From: Rhizobium acidisoli
GTDB taxonomy: Bacteria > Pseudomonadota > Alphaproteobacteria > Rhizobiales > Rhizobiaceae
NCBI RefSeq assembly: GCF_002531755.2
Contig: NZ_CP034998.1
Location: 1,674,001-1,738,000, forward strand
Direction: 5' to 3'
DNA length: 64,000 nt
Shown here: positions 27,402 to 36,036 of the stretch, in pieces
Layout: each line of letters opens with the position of its first letter
How positions within the stretch are numbered: position 1 is the stretch's first letter
The notes under the pieces: generated by a model
What the model was told of the DNA's origin: nothing
The model's input: the letters and a program-made list of their open reading frames with translations, nothing else
Databases searched by the model: none
Translations under genes and position numbers: made by a program

Positions 27402-28439
27402 ATGGCGGGAAAGACGGTTTCTTCCGAACCGCCGGCGAAAGCCGGCCTGCGGCAGGCGCTCAATGCGCCTGTCCGGCTGCTGATGGGCATCGTCGATATT
27501 CCCATGCGCGCCTGGCAGAAGCTGACGGGGCTGAACGGCATGGCGGGCGTCTTCCTGGCGCCCAACATACTGATCTTCACCGTCTTCGTGCTCCTGCCGC
27601 TGGTCATCAACTTCATCTATTCGACGACGAGCGGCGGCGCCATCTTCCTGCCGAACAGGACCTATGTCGGTGCCGAGCAGTATCGCATCCTGTTCGATTG
27701 CGGTTCTTATCTCGACCCCTCGACCTGCGCGGCCGACACATTCTGGGCGGCGGTGCGCAACACTGCCGTCTTCGTCGTCTTCCAGGTCTCGGCGATGCTG
27801 GTTGCAGCGCTTGCGACGGCTTTGATCCTCAACCGCGAGCTTTCCAATCGCGGCTTCTGGCGCGCCGTCTTCTTCTTTCCGGTGCTTCTATCGCCCGTCG
27901 TCGTCGGCCTGATCTGGAAATGGATCCTGCAGCGCCAGGGCCTGTTGAACTACGCGCTGAGTCCCTTCGGCTTCGAACCTTTCTCCTGGCTCAGCGATCG
28001 TTTCTGGGCCTTCTTCTTCGCCGTCTTCGTCTCGGTCTGGGCGCATATGGGCTTTTATGCGCTGATCCTGCTCGCAGGCCTGCAGGCGATCCCCAGGGAT
28101 CTCTACGAGGCGGCGGCGATGGACAAGGCGAGCCCCACCCGCATCTTCCGGCGCATCACCCTGCCGCTCCTGATGCCGAATCTTATCGTCGTCCTGGTGC
28201 TGGCGCTGATCCGCGCCGTGCAGATCTTCGACGAGGTCTTCGTCTTGACCGGCGGCGGCCCTGGCACCAGCACCATGTATATCACCCAGTATATTTACGA
28301 GACCGGCTTTGCCAGTTCGCTGCGCAATCCGGGGCTTGCCTCGGCCGCCTCGATCCTGATGGGCATCGTACTGGTCATACTGACGCTGATTCAGCTCGGC
28401 GTCAGCAGCCGCAACGAGAAGAAGGGAACACGCCAATGA
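27402..28439 (+). CDS. Sugar ABC transporter permease (MalF-like)
   Basis: A 345-residue permease. A polar N-terminal tail of about 50 residues precedes the first helix (FLAPNILIFTVFVLLPLVIN). The coupling loop is DLYEAAAMDKASPTRIFRRITLP and the downstream FVLTGGGPGTSTMYITQYIY is diagnostic. It lies 11 nt after the binding-protein gene and overlaps the next permease by ATGA. A periplasmic loop near residues 85-115 has two cysteines (FDCGSY, STCAAD), mirroring the Cys pair in the binding protein. Confidence 0.9.
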   Translation: MAGKTVSSEPPAKAGLRQALNAPVRLLMGIVDIPMRAWQKLTGLNGMAGVFLAPNILIFTVFVLLPLVINFIYSTTSGGAIFLPNRTYVGAEQYRILFDCGSYLDPSTCAADTFWAAVRNTAVFVVFQVSAMLVAALATALILNRELSNRGFWRAVFFFPVLLSPVVVGLIWKWILQRQGLLNYALSPFGFEPFSWLSDRFWAFFFAVFVSVWAHMGFYALILLAGLQAIPRDLYEAAAMDKASPTRIFRRITLPLLMPNLIVVLVLALIRAVQIFDEVFVLTGGGPGTSTMYITQYIYETGFASSLRNPGLASAASILMGIVLVILTLIQLGVSSRNEKKGTRQ

Positions 28440-29485
28440 GCGCGGTCGGCGCCTTTCTCCTGCGCCGCCGCGGCCGCGGCTGGCACTGGACCGACGTGGT
28501 CACCTGGATCTGGCTGGTCTCGGGCGTCTTCCTGATGTTCGGCCCGGCCGTCTGGCTGGTCTTTTCTTCCTTCAAGACGCCGGCCGCACTTGCCGAGTTC
28601 CCGCCGTCCTTCCTGCCCTATGTCACCGAACAGGCTGTTGTGCCGGGCTACGACAAGCCGCTGCCGCTCTATAACGTCACGATGCCGGACGGCAGCAGCC
28701 GTGTGCTCGCCGAAGTCCGCCGCATCGGCATTATCGGCCAGATGGTCGATCCGAAACAGCCGGGTGAAATCGTCAAGGCGAACATCAAGGACCGCACTCC
28801 GGTGCGCAAGGTCGAATTCGCCGCCGGCAACTACACCGAACCGTTCCAGCGCTTCGATTTCTTCCTGTTCCTGCGCAACTCCGTCTTCGTTACGGTCATG
28901 GCGACTGCGATCACGCTGCTCGTCAATTCCATGGCCGCCTTCGCACTGTCGAAATACCAGTTCCCCGGCCGCACCGCCGTCATGCTGATGATCCTGGCGA
29001 CGCTGATGGTGCCGCTCTCGGTGATCGTCGTGCCGCTCTATTCCGTCATCGGCACCCTGAACCTGTTCGACAGCCTGTGGGGCGTCATCCTGCCGACGGT
29101 CGCCACCCCGACAGGTGTCTTCCTGCTGCGCCAATATATGCTGACCATCCCCGACGAGTTGATCGACGCAGCGCGCATGGACAAGGCCAGCGAATGGCAG
29201 ATCTACTGGCGCATCATCCTGCCGCTGTCGGCGCCGGCGCTTGCGGTGCTGGCGATCTTCTCGGTCGTCTGGCGCTGGAACGATTTCCTCTGGCCGCTGA
29301 TCGTGCTCTCGCGCAAGGAGCTCTATACGCTGCAGGTCGGCCTCAACGTTTATGCCGGCGAGCTCAATGTGCAATGGCACTACATCCTCGCCATGACCGT
29401 CGTCTCGATGATCCCCGTCGTGCTGATCTTCGTCTTCCTGCAGCGCTTCATCACCACAGGCATTGCCGGCTCGGGCCTGAAATAG
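28436..29485 (+). CDS. Sugar ABC transporter permease (MalG-like) with large periplasmic loop
   Basis: A 349-residue permease whose start overlaps the preceding stop. After the first helix (WIWLVSGVFLMFGPAVWLVF) there is an unusually long loop of about 100 residues (LPYVTEQAVVPGYDKPLPLY to VEFAAGNYTEPFQRF) before the six-helix core. The coupling helix is ELIDAARMDKASEWQIYWRIILP. Most MalG-like proteins are about 280 residues, so the extra periplasmic loop is what lengthens this one; such loops occur in a subgroup of sugar permeases. Confidence 0.9.
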   Translation: MSAVGAFLLRRRGRGWHWTDVVTWIWLVSGVFLMFGPAVWLVFSSFKTPAALAEFPPSFLPYVTEQAVVPGYDKPLPLYNVTMPDGSSRVLAEVRRIGIIGQMVDPKQPGEIVKANIKDRTPVRKVEFAAGNYTEPFQRFDFFLFLRNSVFVTVMATAITLLVNSMAAFALSKYQFPGRTAVMLMILATLMVPLSVIVVPLYSVIGTLNLFDSLWGVILPTVATPTGVFLLRQYMLTIPDELIDAARMDKASEWQIYWRIILPLSAPALAVLAIFSVVWRWNDFLWPLIVLSRKELYTLQVGLNVYAGELNVQWHYILAMTVVSMIPVVLIFVFLQRFITTGIAGSGLK

Positions 29486-29513
29486 GCCAGGCTATAAAAA
29501 TACAGGAGAGTGC

Positions 29514-30593
29514 ATGAGCGGGCTCGAGCTCAGGAACATCGTCAAGAATTTCGGCTCCGTCGAGGTCATCCGCGATGTCTCGCTTGAGGTCAATGACGGT
29601 GAGTTCGTCGCCTTCGTCGGCCCATCCGGTTGCGGGAAATCGACGCTGCTGCGCCTGATTGCCGGCCTCGACAAGCCGACAGGCGGCAGCATCGCCATCG
29701 ATGGTAAGGACGTCACCGAGATCGGCGCCGCCGACCGGGGCCTTGCCATGGTCTTCCAGTCCTATGCACTTTATCCGCATATGAGTGTCAGGGAAAACCT
29801 TGCCTTCGGTCTCGAGAATACCAAGGTGGCCAAGGCCGAGATCGAAGCGCGCATCGCTGACGCCGCCCGCATGCTGGAGATCGAGCCTTTCCTGCAGCGC
29901 CGCCCGGGCCAGCTCTCCGGGGGGCAGCGCCAGCGCGTCGCGATCGGCCGGGCCATCGTCCGCCGGCCGGATGCCTTCCTGCTCGACGAGCCGCTCTCCA
30001 ATCTCGACGCTGAGCTCCGGGTCAGCATGCGCGCCGAGCTTGCCGCCCTCCACGCCCGCCTGAAGGCGACGATGATCTACGTCACCCATGATCAGGTCGA
30101 GGCGATGACTCTTGCAAACCGCATCGTCGTGCTTCGAGGCGGTAGGATCGAGCAGGTGGGAACGCCACTGGAACTCTACAACAGGCCGGCCAACCGCTTC
30201 GTCGCCGGTTTCATCGGCGCCCCGCACATGAACTTCCTGGAAGGCGCCATCGTCGGCCACGAAGGCGGTATCACCCAAGTCGAAACCGTCGGCGGCCATC
30301 GCCTTTCCGTTATTGCCCGGGAAACGCGCCCGATCGGCGAGAGGATCAGCATCGGCGTCCGCCCGCAGCACATCACCCTTGCCGATGGGACTGACGCGCG
30401 CAAGCTGGACACTCGCATCCTCCTCGTCGAGGAACTGGGTTCCGAAACCGTCGTCCACGCCGACGCAGCGGGCAAGAAGCTGATCGCCGTCTTTGCCGGC
30501 CAGCAACGGATGAAATCGGGCGACAGCCTGCCGCTGCATCTCGACCCCGCTGTGCTGCATCTTTTCGGCGAGGACGGAAGGCGTCTGTCCTGA
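29514..30593 (+). CDS. Sugar ABC transporter ATP-binding protein (UgpC/MalK type)
   Basis: A 359-residue ATPase with Walker [10 protein letters not shown], signature LSGGQRQR, Walker [16 protein letters not shown] and switch His in YVTHDQVEAMT, followed by the TOBE-type C-terminal domain (RISIGVRPQHITLADG). The ribosome site aggag lies 5 nt before the ATG. It is paralogous to the ATPase at 14522 and completes this importer. Such ATPases are often interchangeable between sugar systems. Confidence 0.92.
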   Translation: MSGLELRNIVKNFGSVEVIRDVSLEVNDGEFVAFVGPSGCGKSTLLRLIAGLDKPTGGSIAIDGKDVTEIGAADRGLAMVFQSYALYPHMSVRENLAFGLENTKVAKAEIEARIADAARMLEIEPFLQRRPGQLSGGQRQRVAIGRAIVRRPDAFLLDEPLSNLDAELRVSMRAELAALHARLKATMIYVTHDQVEAMTLANRIVVLRGGRIEQVGTPLELYNRPANRFVAGFIGAPHMNFLEGAIVGHEGGITQVETVGGHRLSVIARETRPIGERISIGVRPQHITLADGTDARKLDTRILLVEELGSETVVHADAAGKKLIAVFAGQQRMKSGDSLPLHLDPAVLHLFGEDGRRLS

Positions 30594-30646
30594 AGCTGAG
30601 GGATGTCCGGGTTATCAGCTGGCGATTGATGTTGACGGGGAAGTCT

Positions 30647-31063
30647 TCATTTGAGCTTGGCTTCCACCGGCCAATCGGAGATTTTTTTCCGCAACCACAG
30701 CCTGACCGCGAAATAAATGCATGCGATTAGCGATGATGGAGCTGCGAGAATTAGGAACACATATAGAAGGCGGAAATCGTTTTCGCTATAGAACATCGCA
30801 AAGTAAATGAAGACAACCAGGCACAATGAGATTGTAAACACCAGGGCGGCCCCAAAAAATGGGCGCGAGTTTATCTGTGTGCATTTCCAGAGATATAGAA
30901 AATAAATAGCGAATATGACCGGCAATGAAAAAATAAACTTAAAAACTAATGTAATTAGGCCGATGCCTTCAAAAAATATTGGTATATGCGCTACGATCAT
31001 CCCTAGCATGTAGGATTGAAAGAGCAAATCGATTTGAGGCGCGCTGAGATTAATTTTAGTCAT
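30647..31063 (-). CDS. Hypothetical AT-rich membrane protein
   Basis: A 138-residue protein with four predicted helices at about residues 20-38, 40-58, 68-92 and 98-122, ending in a basic tail (RKKISDWPVEAKLK). Base and codon use differ sharply from all neighbours: the gene is AT-rich, with many Ile, Phe and Lys codons ending in A or T. This suggests recent transfer. No known family was recognised. It stands alone between the sugar importer and a short stress-type protein gene. Confidence 0.65.
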   Translation of the reverse strand: MTKINLSAPQIDLLFQSYMLGMIVAHIPIFFEGIGLITLVFKFIFSLPVIFAIYFLYLWKCTQINSRPFFGAALVFTISLCLVVFIYFAMFYSENDFRLLYVFLILAAPSSLIACIYFAVRLWLRKKISDWPVEAKLK

Positions 31064-31268
31064 TTTCCCGCAAGCATTGAATTGCGCTTTTCAAGCTACT
31101 GAAGCATTGATCGACGTTCAAGACGGTCCGCGAACACTATGGGGCGTGATGTGCTGATCTGCCGACATTCTGCCGAAGCGCGTGACGCGAACAAGGTGAC
31201 ACGAATTTCAAGAAAAAGCCCGCGCCGGAATGGAGGCGCGAGCCGGGAATTTTCGTATCAAGACAGCT

Positions 31269-31451
31269 CTAGTGGCTGTTCTTGTGGCTTTGTTGACCAG
31301 CTTTTACATGCTGTTCATGGCTGCCGCCGCGGGTTCCGCTGGACTGCGCGTCGCGACCGCCTGATGAGGCGCTGCGGGCATTGGTGTCGTTCTTATGACT
31401 CTGCTGCCCGGCTTTGACGTGTTGTTCAGGGGTTCCACCTTGGTTTGCCAT
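31269..31451 (-). CDS. Small hydrophilic protein with duplicated QHVKAGQQSHKN motif
   Basis: A 60-residue, strongly hydrophilic and probably disordered protein. The motif EQHVKAGQQSHKN occurs twice, at residues 9-21 and 46-58, separated by a Ser/Gly-rich linker. The pattern resembles the short Gly/Lys-rich repeats of general-stress-induced proteins (KGG type), but the match is by eye. ATG at 31451 is chosen because aaggag lies 6 nt before it; the longer upstream frame has no such site. No neighbour clarifies its role. Confidence 0.65.
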   Translation of the reverse strand: MANQGGTPEQHVKAGQQSHKNDTNARSASSGGRDAQSSGTRGGSHEQHVKAGQQSHKNSH

Positions 31452-31825
31452 TCGGTTCTCCTTGGGTTTGAACGAGGCCACGTCGACCTCAGGGGGAGAA
31501 CCTTCCTCTGGCGCATGCGTTCCCGATTTTAATATTTCGTGATCTCGTGCGGGAAGGAAGGGATGAGGAAGCGGACCGGACGGGTAGGGAGCTCGCCTGC
31601 CGTTTCGTTGGCCATCGGGAGAAAGCGGAAAAATCCCGATGTTCTCCAGCACCGCCGCGTCCGCTTGGCGCGGCCCGCAACCTCGATTCGAGAATGCGCC
31701 TGGCGGCAGGAAGGTTCCGCACTCAACCAGATCCAACCATGCGGGAAGCCCGCGCCAAGCCGTCGGCTCTTTCCAATCGATCCCATCGCTCTAACTTAAA
31801 AGGCATGGAAAGAAAGGAGAAACCC
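31452..31825. other. Intergenic region between divergent small genes
   Basis: This 374-nt stretch contains the promoters of both flanking genes. Open frames cross it on both strands, but none has a ribosome site or recognisable product. No repeat or RNA gene was seen. Confidence 0.45.
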
Positions 31826-32035
31826 ATGACCGACGCACCGAATACGGCGACCCCGGCGCGAAGAGTGTTGCGTGGCCGCCCCTACAGTATCGGCGAATTT
31901 GCCAAGAAATACCGGCTTGACGACAAGGAGGCAAAGCGCCTCTACGACAAGTTCGGCCCATCGGCCACCGAACTCGATCTGCTGATGGCGGCAAAGCGGC
32001 GCCCGCCGGGGCTGCCCACCAGTCTCGACGCCTGA
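31826..32035 (+). CDS. Small hypothetical protein
   Basis: A 69-residue protein starting at ATG 31826 behind aaaggag. The core YSIGEFAKKYRLDDKEAKRLYDKFG looks like a helix-turn-helix-sized helical pair, and ELDLLMAAKRRPP follows. I have a loose memory of similar small proteins in other rhizobia but know no function. It lies 8 nt before the GFA-family gene, with which it may be co-transcribed. Confidence 0.6.
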   Translation: MTDAPNTATPARRVLRGRPYSIGEFAKKYRLDDKEAKRLYDKFGPSATELDLLMAAKRRPPGLPTSLDA

Positions 32036-32043
32036 CGGTCGCT

Positions 32044-32418
32044 ATGCGGATCCGGACGGGAAGCTGCCTGTGCGGGGCAGTCGGCTATCGCGTCGAAGGC
32101 GAGCCGCTTCGCGTCGGCCTTTGCCATTGCGGCGATTGCCGCAAATCGAGCGGCTCGGCCTTCGTCTTCTTTGCCGTCTGGCCGCGCCGGGCATTTTCCC
32201 ATAACGGCGAGATCGCCACCTTTGCCGGCCGCAGCTTCTGCCCCGCCTGCGGCAGCAGGCTTTTCTGCCTGCGGGAGGAGGCCGCGGAAATCCGCCTCGG
32301 TTCGCTTGACAGCCCACCGACGGACCTCGCGCCGGATCATGAAGTCTGGATCAGGCGGCGGGAACCCTGGCTTCATCCGCTGCCGAGCGCGGGGCAATAT
32401 GCCGGCGATGCCGATTGA
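32044..32418 (+). CDS. GFA family (glutathione-dependent formaldehyde-activating-like) protein
   Basis: A 124-residue zinc-binding protein. The cysteine pattern CLCGAV (residues 8-13), CHCGDCRKSSGSAF (27-40) and CPACGSRLF (about 66-74) is that of the GFA/CENP-V fold. True Gfa speeds S-hydroxymethyl-glutathione formation, but most family members have no proven activity, so only the fold is called with confidence. It lies 8 nt after the preceding small gene. Confidence 0.85.
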   Translation: MRIRTGSCLCGAVGYRVEGEPLRVGLCHCGDCRKSSGSAFVFFAVWPRRAFSHNGEIATFAGRSFCPACGSRLFCLREEAAEIRLGSLDSPPTDLAPDHEVWIRRREPWLHPLPSAGQYAGDAD

Positions 32419-32577
32419 TGAGCGCCTCCGCGCGAAAACTTGACTTTTCTTACCAATATTTCATTTCCCCCATCCGCAATTCCGTGCCACTTCGGCGGCA
32501 ACGCTAATGCCCGGTTCATCTGCGCTGTGCTTATTTCGCTGCAAGGGCCGACACGGCCAATGACTATCGAGGATGAC

Positions 32578-33870
32578 ATGAACGACACCGGAACCGGCAA
32601 GAAGACCGGGCCACAGACAAGCGGCGCGTCCGATCTCGCGGCGGTGCTTGCCGCATCGGGACGTCAGGGCAAGCGCAGCCGCTGGCGTGGACGCCTGTTC
32701 ATCCTGCTGATCCTCGTCGCTGCTGCCGCCGGCGCCGCCTATTTCTATATGGGCCGCGGGCAAAGCGAAGTGAGCTATGCCACTCAGCCGGCAAAACGGG
32801 GCGATCTGACGGTGCTCGTCACCGCTACCGGCTCGGTGCAGCCGACCGAGCAGGTGGATATATCGAGCGAGCTTTCCGGTACGGTCCGCGACGTCAATGT
32901 CGATTACAACAGCACGATTAAAGCGGGGGACGTGCTGGCGCTTCTCGATACCAACAAGCTGGAAGCGGATGTGAAGAGTTCGCGCGCCAAGCTGAATTCT
33001 GCCAAGGCGAACGTCGCCAAGGCCAATGCCGATCTGGAATCGGCAAATACCTCGCTCGAGCGGCTGAAGAGCCTGGTCAAGAGCAACGTCTCGACCCAGC
33101 AGAGCCTCGACGACGCCACCTACAAATATGATTCCGCCGTCGCCGCCAAACAGATCAACGAAGCCGAGGTGCTCGCCTCGGAGGCCGACCTGCAGCTTGC
33201 CGAGGTCAATCTCGCCAAGGCGAAGATCGTCTCGCCGATCGACGGCGTGATCCTCACGCGCGCCGTCAATCCGGGTGCCACGGTCGCAGCCTCGCTTTCG
33301 GCGCCGATCCTGTTCACCATCGCCGGCGACCTGAAGAAGATGGAGCTGCAGGTCGATGTCGATGAGGCCGATGTCGGCCAGATCGCCGTCGGCCAGAAGG
33401 CGAAGTTCACGGTCGACGCCTATCCCGACCGCAGCTTTCCCGCCGAGATCGAACAGATCCGCTTCGCCTCCGAAGTGGTCAACAATGTCGTGACCTACAA
33501 GGCGGTGCTCTCGGTCGACAATGCCGACCTCCTGCTGCGCCCCGGCATGACGGCGACGGCCGACATCACCGTCGAAGCCGTCAAGGATACGCTGATGGTG
33601 CCGAACGCCGCGCTGCGCTACGCGCCGGCGCAGGCGGGACGGCGCGGCCGCGGCATTTTCGGCATCTTCGGCCCGCCACGCCAGCGCGGCGGCAATTCCG
33701 GCCAGGCATTGACGGGCGCCGAGCGGCGCGTCTGGGTGCTGCGCGAAGGTCGGCCCGCGCCTGTCGTAATCCAGGTCGGCTCGTCCGACGGCCAGTTCAC
33801 GCAGGTCGTCTCCGGTGAGCTCAAGGAAAATGACGCATTGGTGACCGACGCCACGACGCGTGCGAACTAG
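32578..33870 (+). CDS. Periplasmic adaptor of a MacAB-like efflux system
   Basis: A 430-residue membrane fusion protein. One N-terminal helix (LFILLILVAAAAGAAYFYM, about residues 40-58) anchors it. The lipoyl half-motifs (GSVQPTEQVDISSELSGTV; AKIVSPIDGVILTRAVNPG) flank a coiled-coil hairpin of about residues 125-195. The beta-barrel follows, and near residue 350 is an Arg/Gly-rich linker (AGRRGRGIFGIFGPP) unusual for the family. ATG at 32578 follows gagg. It connects the MacB-type ABC proteins downstream to an outer-membrane channel encoded elsewhere. Confidence 0.88.
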   Translation: MNDTGTGKKTGPQTSGASDLAAVLAASGRQGKRSRWRGRLFILLILVAAAAGAAYFYMGRGQSEVSYATQPAKRGDLTVLVTATGSVQPTEQVDISSELSGTVRDVNVDYNSTIKAGDVLALLDTNKLEADVKSSRAKLNSAKANVAKANADLESANTSLERLKSLVKSNVSTQQSLDDATYKYDSAVAAKQINEAEVLASEADLQLAEVNLAKAKIVSPIDGVILTRAVNPGATVAASLSAPILFTIAGDLKKMELQVDVDEADVGQIAVGQKAKFTVDAYPDRSFPAEIEQIRFASEVVNNVVTYKAVLSVDNADLLLRPGMTATADITVEAVKDTLMVPNAALRYAPAQAGRRGRGIFGIFGPPRQRGGNSGQALTGAERRVWVLREGRPAPVVIQVGSSDGQFTQVVSGELKENDALVTDATTRAN

Positions 33871-33882
33871 GCGGAGAGACGG

Positions 33883-34599
33883 ATGGCAAGCCCGCCGCTC
33901 ATCGAATTCAGGCAGGTCTCGAAAGTCTACGGTGAGGGCGAGGCGGCAATCCGCGCCCTCGACCATGTCGACCTTGCGATCAACGCCCATGAATTCGTCG
34001 CGATCATGGGCCCATCGGGCTCCGGCAAGTCGACGGCGATGAACATCCTCGGCTGCCTCGACGTGCCGAGCGCTGGCGATTACGTCTTCGAAGGTATTCC
34101 GACCAGCGGCTTCGACCGAAGCCAGCTGACGCTCCTGCGCCGCCATATGCTCGGCTTCGTCTTCCAGGGTTTCAACCTGCTGTCGCGCACCTCGGCGGTC
34201 GAGAATGTCGAGCTGCCGCTGATCTATCGCGGCATGGCGGTGCGTGAGCGGCGGGAGCGGGCCCGCGAAGCCCTGGCGCTGGTCGGCCTCTCCGGCCGCG
34301 AGCATCACAAGACGCAGGAACTATCCGGCGGCCAGCAGCAGCGTGTCGCCATCGCCCGCGCCATCGTCACCGAGCCGGCGCTGCTGCTTGCCGACGAGCC
34401 GACAGGCAATCTCGACACGAAGACCAGCGTCGAGATCATGGATCTGATGACGCGGCTGAACCGCGAGCAGGGCATCACCATCGTCATGGTCACGCATGAG
34501 CCCGATATCGCCGCCTATGCGCAGCGGCTGCTCAGGTTCGTCGACGGCAAGCTGGAGACCGAGGTCGAGCATCGCAGGAGGGCGGATCATGTTCTTTGA
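33883..34599 (+). CDS. MacB-like ABC transporter ATP-binding protein
   Basis: A 238-residue ATPase of the LolD/MacB/FtsE group. Walker A is [12 protein letters not shown], the signature [14 protein letters not shown], Walker [13 protein letters not shown], and the switch His is in [31 protein letters not shown] is typical of this group. It lies 12 nt after the adaptor gene and overlaps the permease gene by 11 nt. In E. coli MacB the ATPase and permease are one chain; here they are separate. Confidence 0.9.
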   Translation: MASPPLIEFRQVSKVYGEGEAAIRALDHVDLAINAHEFVAIMGPSGSGKSTAMNILGCLDVPSAGDYVFEGIPTSGFDRSQLTLLRRHMLGFVFQGFNLLSRTSAVENVELPLIYRGMAVRERRERAREALALVGLSGREHHKTQELSGGQQQRVAIARAIVTEPALLLADEPTGNLDTKTSVEIMDLMTRLNREQGITIVMVTHEPDIAAYAQRLLRFVDGKLETEVEHRRRADHVL

Positions 34600-35791
34600 G
34601 ACGCTGAAGCTGGCATTGCGCGCCATCAGCCGCAACATGCTGCGTTCCTTCCTGACCGTGCTCGGCGTCGTCATCGGCGTTGCCGCCGTCATCGCGCTGG
34701 TGACGATCGGCAATGGCACCACCGCACAGGTCTCGACCGAACTGTCGCGGCTCGGCACCAACATGCTGTTCGTCCGCCCCGGCCAGTTCGGCCCCGGCCG
34801 GGCGAGCTCCGAGGCCAAGCGCTTCAGCGTCAAGGACGTCGCCGCCATCCGCGACCAGATCAGCGGCTTGAGAGCCGTGGCGCCGCTCAATCAGTCGACG
34901 GCGACGGTCATCTCAGGCGGCCAGAACCATTCGACCAGCGTCTCCGGCACCACCAACGACTATTTCGTCGCACAGGATTGGAACCTGGCGCTTGGCCGCA
35001 CTTTTACCCCCGCCGAGGAGCGCGGCCAGTCCCGCTGCATCATCGGCGAAACGGTGCGCTCGCAGCTCTTCGGCGCCGCCGATCCAACCGGCCAGCAGAT
35101 CCGCGTCGGCAAGGTCTCATGCCCCGTCATCGGCGTGCTTGCCAAGCGCGGCCAGTCCGGCATGGGCACCGATCAGGACGATGTCGTCATTATGCCGGTC
35201 AAGGTGTTCCAGCGCCGCATCAGCGGCAACAGCAACGTGCCGCAGATCATCATCTCGGCGCGCGACGGGGTTTCCACAGCCAAGGTGCAGTCTGATGTCG
35301 AAGATCTGCTGCGCGAGCGCCGCAAGATCATCCCCGGCCGGCAGGACGATTTCAACGTCAACGACATGACCCAGATCGCCGAGGCGATGACCGGCACGAC
35401 GACGCTCTTGACCGGCCTGCTCGGCGCCGTTGCCGCCATCAGCCTGCTCGTCGGCGGCATCGGCATCATGAACATCATGCTGGTCTCCGTCACCGAACGA
35501 ACCCGCGAGATTGGCATCCGGCTGGCGATCGGCGCGCTCGAAAATCAGGTGCTCACCCAGTTCCTGGTCGAAGCCGTCGCGCTCTCACTCTTCGGCGGCA
35601 TCACCGGCATCGTGCTTGGCCTCAGCCTCGGCTTCGGCGCCGTGACGCTGCTGAAAGTCCCCTTCGTCTTCAGCCCAATGATGATCGCCGTCGCCTTCCT
35701 CTTCTCCGCCGCAATCGGCATGATCTTCGGCTATTTCCCGGCGAGACGGGCAGCGCAGCTGAACCCGATCGAGGCGCTGCGGCACGAGTGA
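34589..35791 (+). CDS. MacB-like ABC transporter permease
   Basis: A 400-residue membrane protein of the FtsX/MacB permease family. One helix near the N-terminus (FLTVLGVVIGVAAVIALV) is followed by a periplasmic MacB-PCD domain of about 215 residues, then three helices (LLGAVAAISLLVGGIGIMNIM, ALSLFGGITGIVLGLSLGF, IAVAFLFSAAIGMIFGYFP). It ends with the conserved PARRAAQLNPIEALRHE. With the two upstream genes it forms a tripartite exporter for peptides, macrolides or lipid-like compounds; the substrate is unknown. Confidence 0.9.
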   Translation: MFFETLKLALRAISRNMLRSFLTVLGVVIGVAAVIALVTIGNGTTAQVSTELSRLGTNMLFVRPGQFGPGRASSEAKRFSVKDVAAIRDQISGLRAVAPLNQSTATVISGGQNHSTSVSGTTNDYFVAQDWNLALGRTFTPAEERGQSRCIIGETVRSQLFGAADPTGQQIRVGKVSCPVIGVLAKRGQSGMGTDQDDVVIMPVKVFQRRISGNSNVPQIIISARDGVSTAKVQSDVEDLLRERRKIIPGRQDDFNVNDMTQIAEAMTGTTTLLTGLLGAVAAISLLVGGIGIMNIMLVSVTERTREIGIRLAIGALENQVLTQFLVEAVALSLFGGITGIVLGLSLGFGAVTLLKVPFVFSPMMIAVAFLFSAAIGMIFGYFPARRAAQLNPIEALRHE

Positions 35792-35891
35792 CCCTGATGA
35801 ATGCGTCATGGCAGGGTGCATGGGGATCTCATCATTGGCTACGCTGGATGGATCGCTGTACGAGTGCTTGAGATCCCTCCGCGATGTCGTG

Positions 35892-35926
35892 TGACAATTG
35901 TCAATTCTGCATCGCAATAATGCAGA
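35892..35926. promoter_or_regulatory. Palindromes upstream of the LuxR-type gene
   Basis: Two inverted repeats lie side by side: the perfect 12-mer TGACAATTGTCA (35892-35903) and TCTGCAT-7 nt-ATGCAGA (35906-35926). They are 110-145 nt before the LuxR-type start in a region of lower GC. The 21-bp element has about the size of a lux box. Autoregulation is a guess from position. Confidence 0.35.
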
Positions 35927-36036
35927 CTGGATAAATACAACCCACACTGTAAAATCCTCGTTGTAATAAATGTATATCAAAAGCATGCGGGTCGCTTCGG
36001 CCTGCTGCTGATTAGAAATATTGATTTCGGAAGAAA

